The position numbers were made by a program, and so were the translations under genes. Under the pieces are notes generated by a model. That model made no database searches and had not been told where the DNA came from. It saw only the letters and a list, made by a program, of their open reading frames with translations. This document shows, piece by piece, positions 62,675 to 64,000 of a DNA stretch of 64,000 bases. The stretch's first letter is position 1. Every line of letters starts with the position of its first letter. Source of the DNA: an uncultured Clostridium sp. (lineage in GTDB: Bacteria > Bacillota > Clostridia > Clostridiales > Clostridiaceae). The stretch covers positions 11,359 through 75,358 of the forward strand of contig NZ_CALEVF010000037.1 in assembly GCF_937920395.1 (NCBI RefSeq). The letters are read 5' to 3'.

Positions 62675-63268
62675 TTGATTGATCTATTAAAAGTCTGGGT
62701 AACTAATATTACTGTTGCTATATTTTTTATTACTGCGGTAGAGATGATTTTGCCAGACAACAACATGAAAAAATATGCTAAATTTGTTATGGGTTTAATG
62801 TTGATTGTTGTAATAATAAACCCTATAATAAAATTTTTTGATAAGGACTTTGATTTGAATTCTTATTCTAGTAAAGCAACAAGTTACATGGAGGGGAGTA
62901 CTCAAGTTTCAGATATGAAGAAGTATAAAGAAACTAATATAGTAAATACAACAGAAAATTTTAAAGAAAATTTACAAAAAGAATGCATTACAAACTTGGA
63001 AGGAACTTATCCGGAAAATAAGTACAATGCTAATGTAGATGTTGTTTATGATAGTAAAAAGGGAGTTTTCAATATTAATAATGTAAAAATTGAAGTTGTT
63101 GATAGTGGGGTTCAAAGAGTTGAAAATATAAAAATTGATACTAAAAGTGTGGATGCTTCTAATAAAAATGTTTTAACAAACACTCAAGGCAAACAAATAA
63201 AGAAGCTTTTAAGTAGTAAGCTTAAAATATCTGATGATGTCATTACTGTTTATAAAGTGAATTCATAG
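62675..63268 (+). CDS. spoIIIAF: Stage III sporulation protein AF
   Basis: A 197-residue protein with two membrane helices at the N-terminus (ITVAIFFITAVEMILPDNNMKKYAKFVMGLMLIVVIINPI), then a soluble domain. The start is TTG 62675, after GGAGGTGG. It has the family block MILPDNNMKKYAKFVMGL. The domain folds like ring-forming secretion proteins in related work. Confidence 0.92.
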   Translation: MIDLLKVWVTNITVAIFFITAVEMILPDNNMKKYAKFVMGLMLIVVIINPIIKFFDKDFDLNSYSSKATSYMEGSTQVSDMKKYKETNIVNTTENFKENLQKECITNLEGTYPENKYNANVDVVYDSKKGVFNINNVKIEVVDSGVQRVENIKIDTKSVDASNKNVLTNTQGKQIKKLLSSKLKISDDVITVYKVNS

Positions 63269-63315
63269 AACATAGGAGTATTAATTGGTATATATAAGAA
63301 AGGAAGGGGATTTCT

Positions 63316-63978
63316 ATGAACAATGATAATTTGCTTAATAAAATTACTGAATTTATTAAAACAAAACTTAATAGTGGGAATGAAAAGAATAAAAAAGATA
63401 AAAGCAAAAAATCCGATAAAATATTAGGAAATATAGTATTACTAATTTTGGTGGCAGTTGTAATAGTATTGGCAAGTAGTTCATTTAAGTCATCAAAGTC
63501 AACTTCAACTACTCAGGCTACAATAAATACCGCAACACAAAAAAGTGCGGCTGCGAAGGTAAGTAACACCGCCGCAGTGACCGATTATGAATCACAGCTA
63601 GAGAGTGAACTTAAACTAACTCTTGAAGGAATTGAAGGGGTTGGAAAGGTACAAGTGATGATCTACTCTGAGAGTGGTGAGGAAAGTGTTCCTGCAGTAA
63701 ATGTTAATGACTCAAAGAGTGTTACAAAAGAAGATGATACAACTGGTGGAACAAGGAATATAACTCAAGACAATAATGGTAGCACTGTGGTTATGTCGAG
63801 TGATGGAAATGCGACCTCGCCTTTAATTGTAAAAAAAATAAAGCCAGTTATTACTGGCGTGTGCGTAGTGGCAGAAGGATCAGGTGTGAAAATCACAGAA
63901 CTTAGGATTAGGCAGGCAGTAATTAATTTATTTAATTTGCCTGAAAACAAAGTTAATGTATATCCTATGAATAAGTAG
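63316..63978 (+). CDS. spoIIIAG: Stage III sporulation protein AG
   Basis: A 220-residue bitopic protein that forms the large ring of the feeding-tube channel. A basic cytoplasmic N-terminus precedes a membrane helix (ILGNIVLLILVAVVIVLASSS), then a Ser/Thr/Ala-rich linker and a ring-building domain: YESQLESELKLTLEGIEGVGKVQVMIYSES and VVAEGSGVKITELRIRQAVINLFNLPENKVNVYPMNK. It is the last full gene of the window; spoIIIAH should follow. AGGAAGGG precedes ATG 63316. Confidence 0.95.
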   Translation: MNNDNLLNKITEFIKTKLNSGNEKNKKDKSKKSDKILGNIVLLILVAVVIVLASSSFKSSKSTSTTQATINTATQKSAAAKVSNTAAVTDYESQLESELKLTLEGIEGVGKVQVMIYSESGEESVPAVNVNDSKSVTKEDDTTGGTRNITQDNNGSTVVMSSDGNATSPLIVKKIKPVITGVCVVAEGSGVKITELRIRQAVINLFNLPENKVNVYPMNK

Positions 63979-64000
63979 CATATAATTTCTTAGAAAGGCA

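Overview
The window is AT-rich chromosomal DNA from a motile, endospore-forming, low-GC Gram-positive bacterium, most likely a Clostridium sensu stricto. The evidence is a clostridial FliR-FlhB fusion in a large flagellar operon, a spoIIIA operon, a spoVD-type penicillin-binding protein, a clostridial-type CBS/DRTGG pyrophosphatase, and gene order typical of the genus. I saw no rRNA, tRNA, CRISPR array, prophage or intact transposase gene. The species cannot be named from sequence alone.

Layout. (1) 1-15262, + strand: late flagellar operon. It runs fliK (5' cut off), flgD, a flagellar-operon protein, flgE, flbD, fliL, fliO, fliP, fliQ, fliR-flhB, flhA, flhF, flhG, a PilZ protein, the motility sigma factor, a DUF6115/SwrB-like protein, a tiny membrane ORF, flgF and flgG. 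motA and motB are not between flbD and fliL, where I would look for them. (2) 15407-25024: single genes in both orientations separated by bidirectional terminators. They are an unknown membrane protein, ppaC, a Ca-type P-ATPase, a small basic possible OB-fold protein, a Lon-like protease whose ATPase motifs look eroded, and ychF. (3) 25203-40524: division and cell-wall cluster. MraZ boxes precede mraZ, rsmH, ftsL and spoVD; then come murE, murF, mraY, ftsW/spoVE, ftsQ, a DUF881-sbp-DUF881 trio, and yggS-sepF-yggT-ylmH-divIVA. murD and murG are absent. (4) 40642-48425: mtnN, a DksA/TraR-type zinc-finger gene, lspA, rluD, a PyrR-attenuated pyrR, uraA, an RNA methyltransferase and a sugar acetyltransferase. 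(5) 48887-58276: rqcH (-), dapF, and a compact type IV pilus/competence-like operon (ATPase, inner-membrane protein, four pilin-like proteins, PilM/N/O-like proteins). (6) 58559-63978: efp and spoIIIAA to spoIIIAG; spoIIIAH would lie just beyond the window.

The genes form three machines: flagellar export and assembly with its regulators, septal and meso-diaminopimelate peptidoglycan synthesis, and the sporulation feeding-tube complex. Pyrimidine control, a pilus system and housekeeping genes lie between them.

The less ordinary content is in the non-coding parts. Two divergent copies of a 240-280 bp element with long terminal inverted repeats lie in opposite orientation around the acetyltransferase gene. 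A second dispersed element of about 100-115 bp, able to form two mutually exclusive hairpins, occurs upstream of murE and upstream of the DksA-like gene. A 21-base repeat array that is open as a 45-residue Asp-rich peptide fills the pyrR-uraA gap. A nested hairpin leads into murE.
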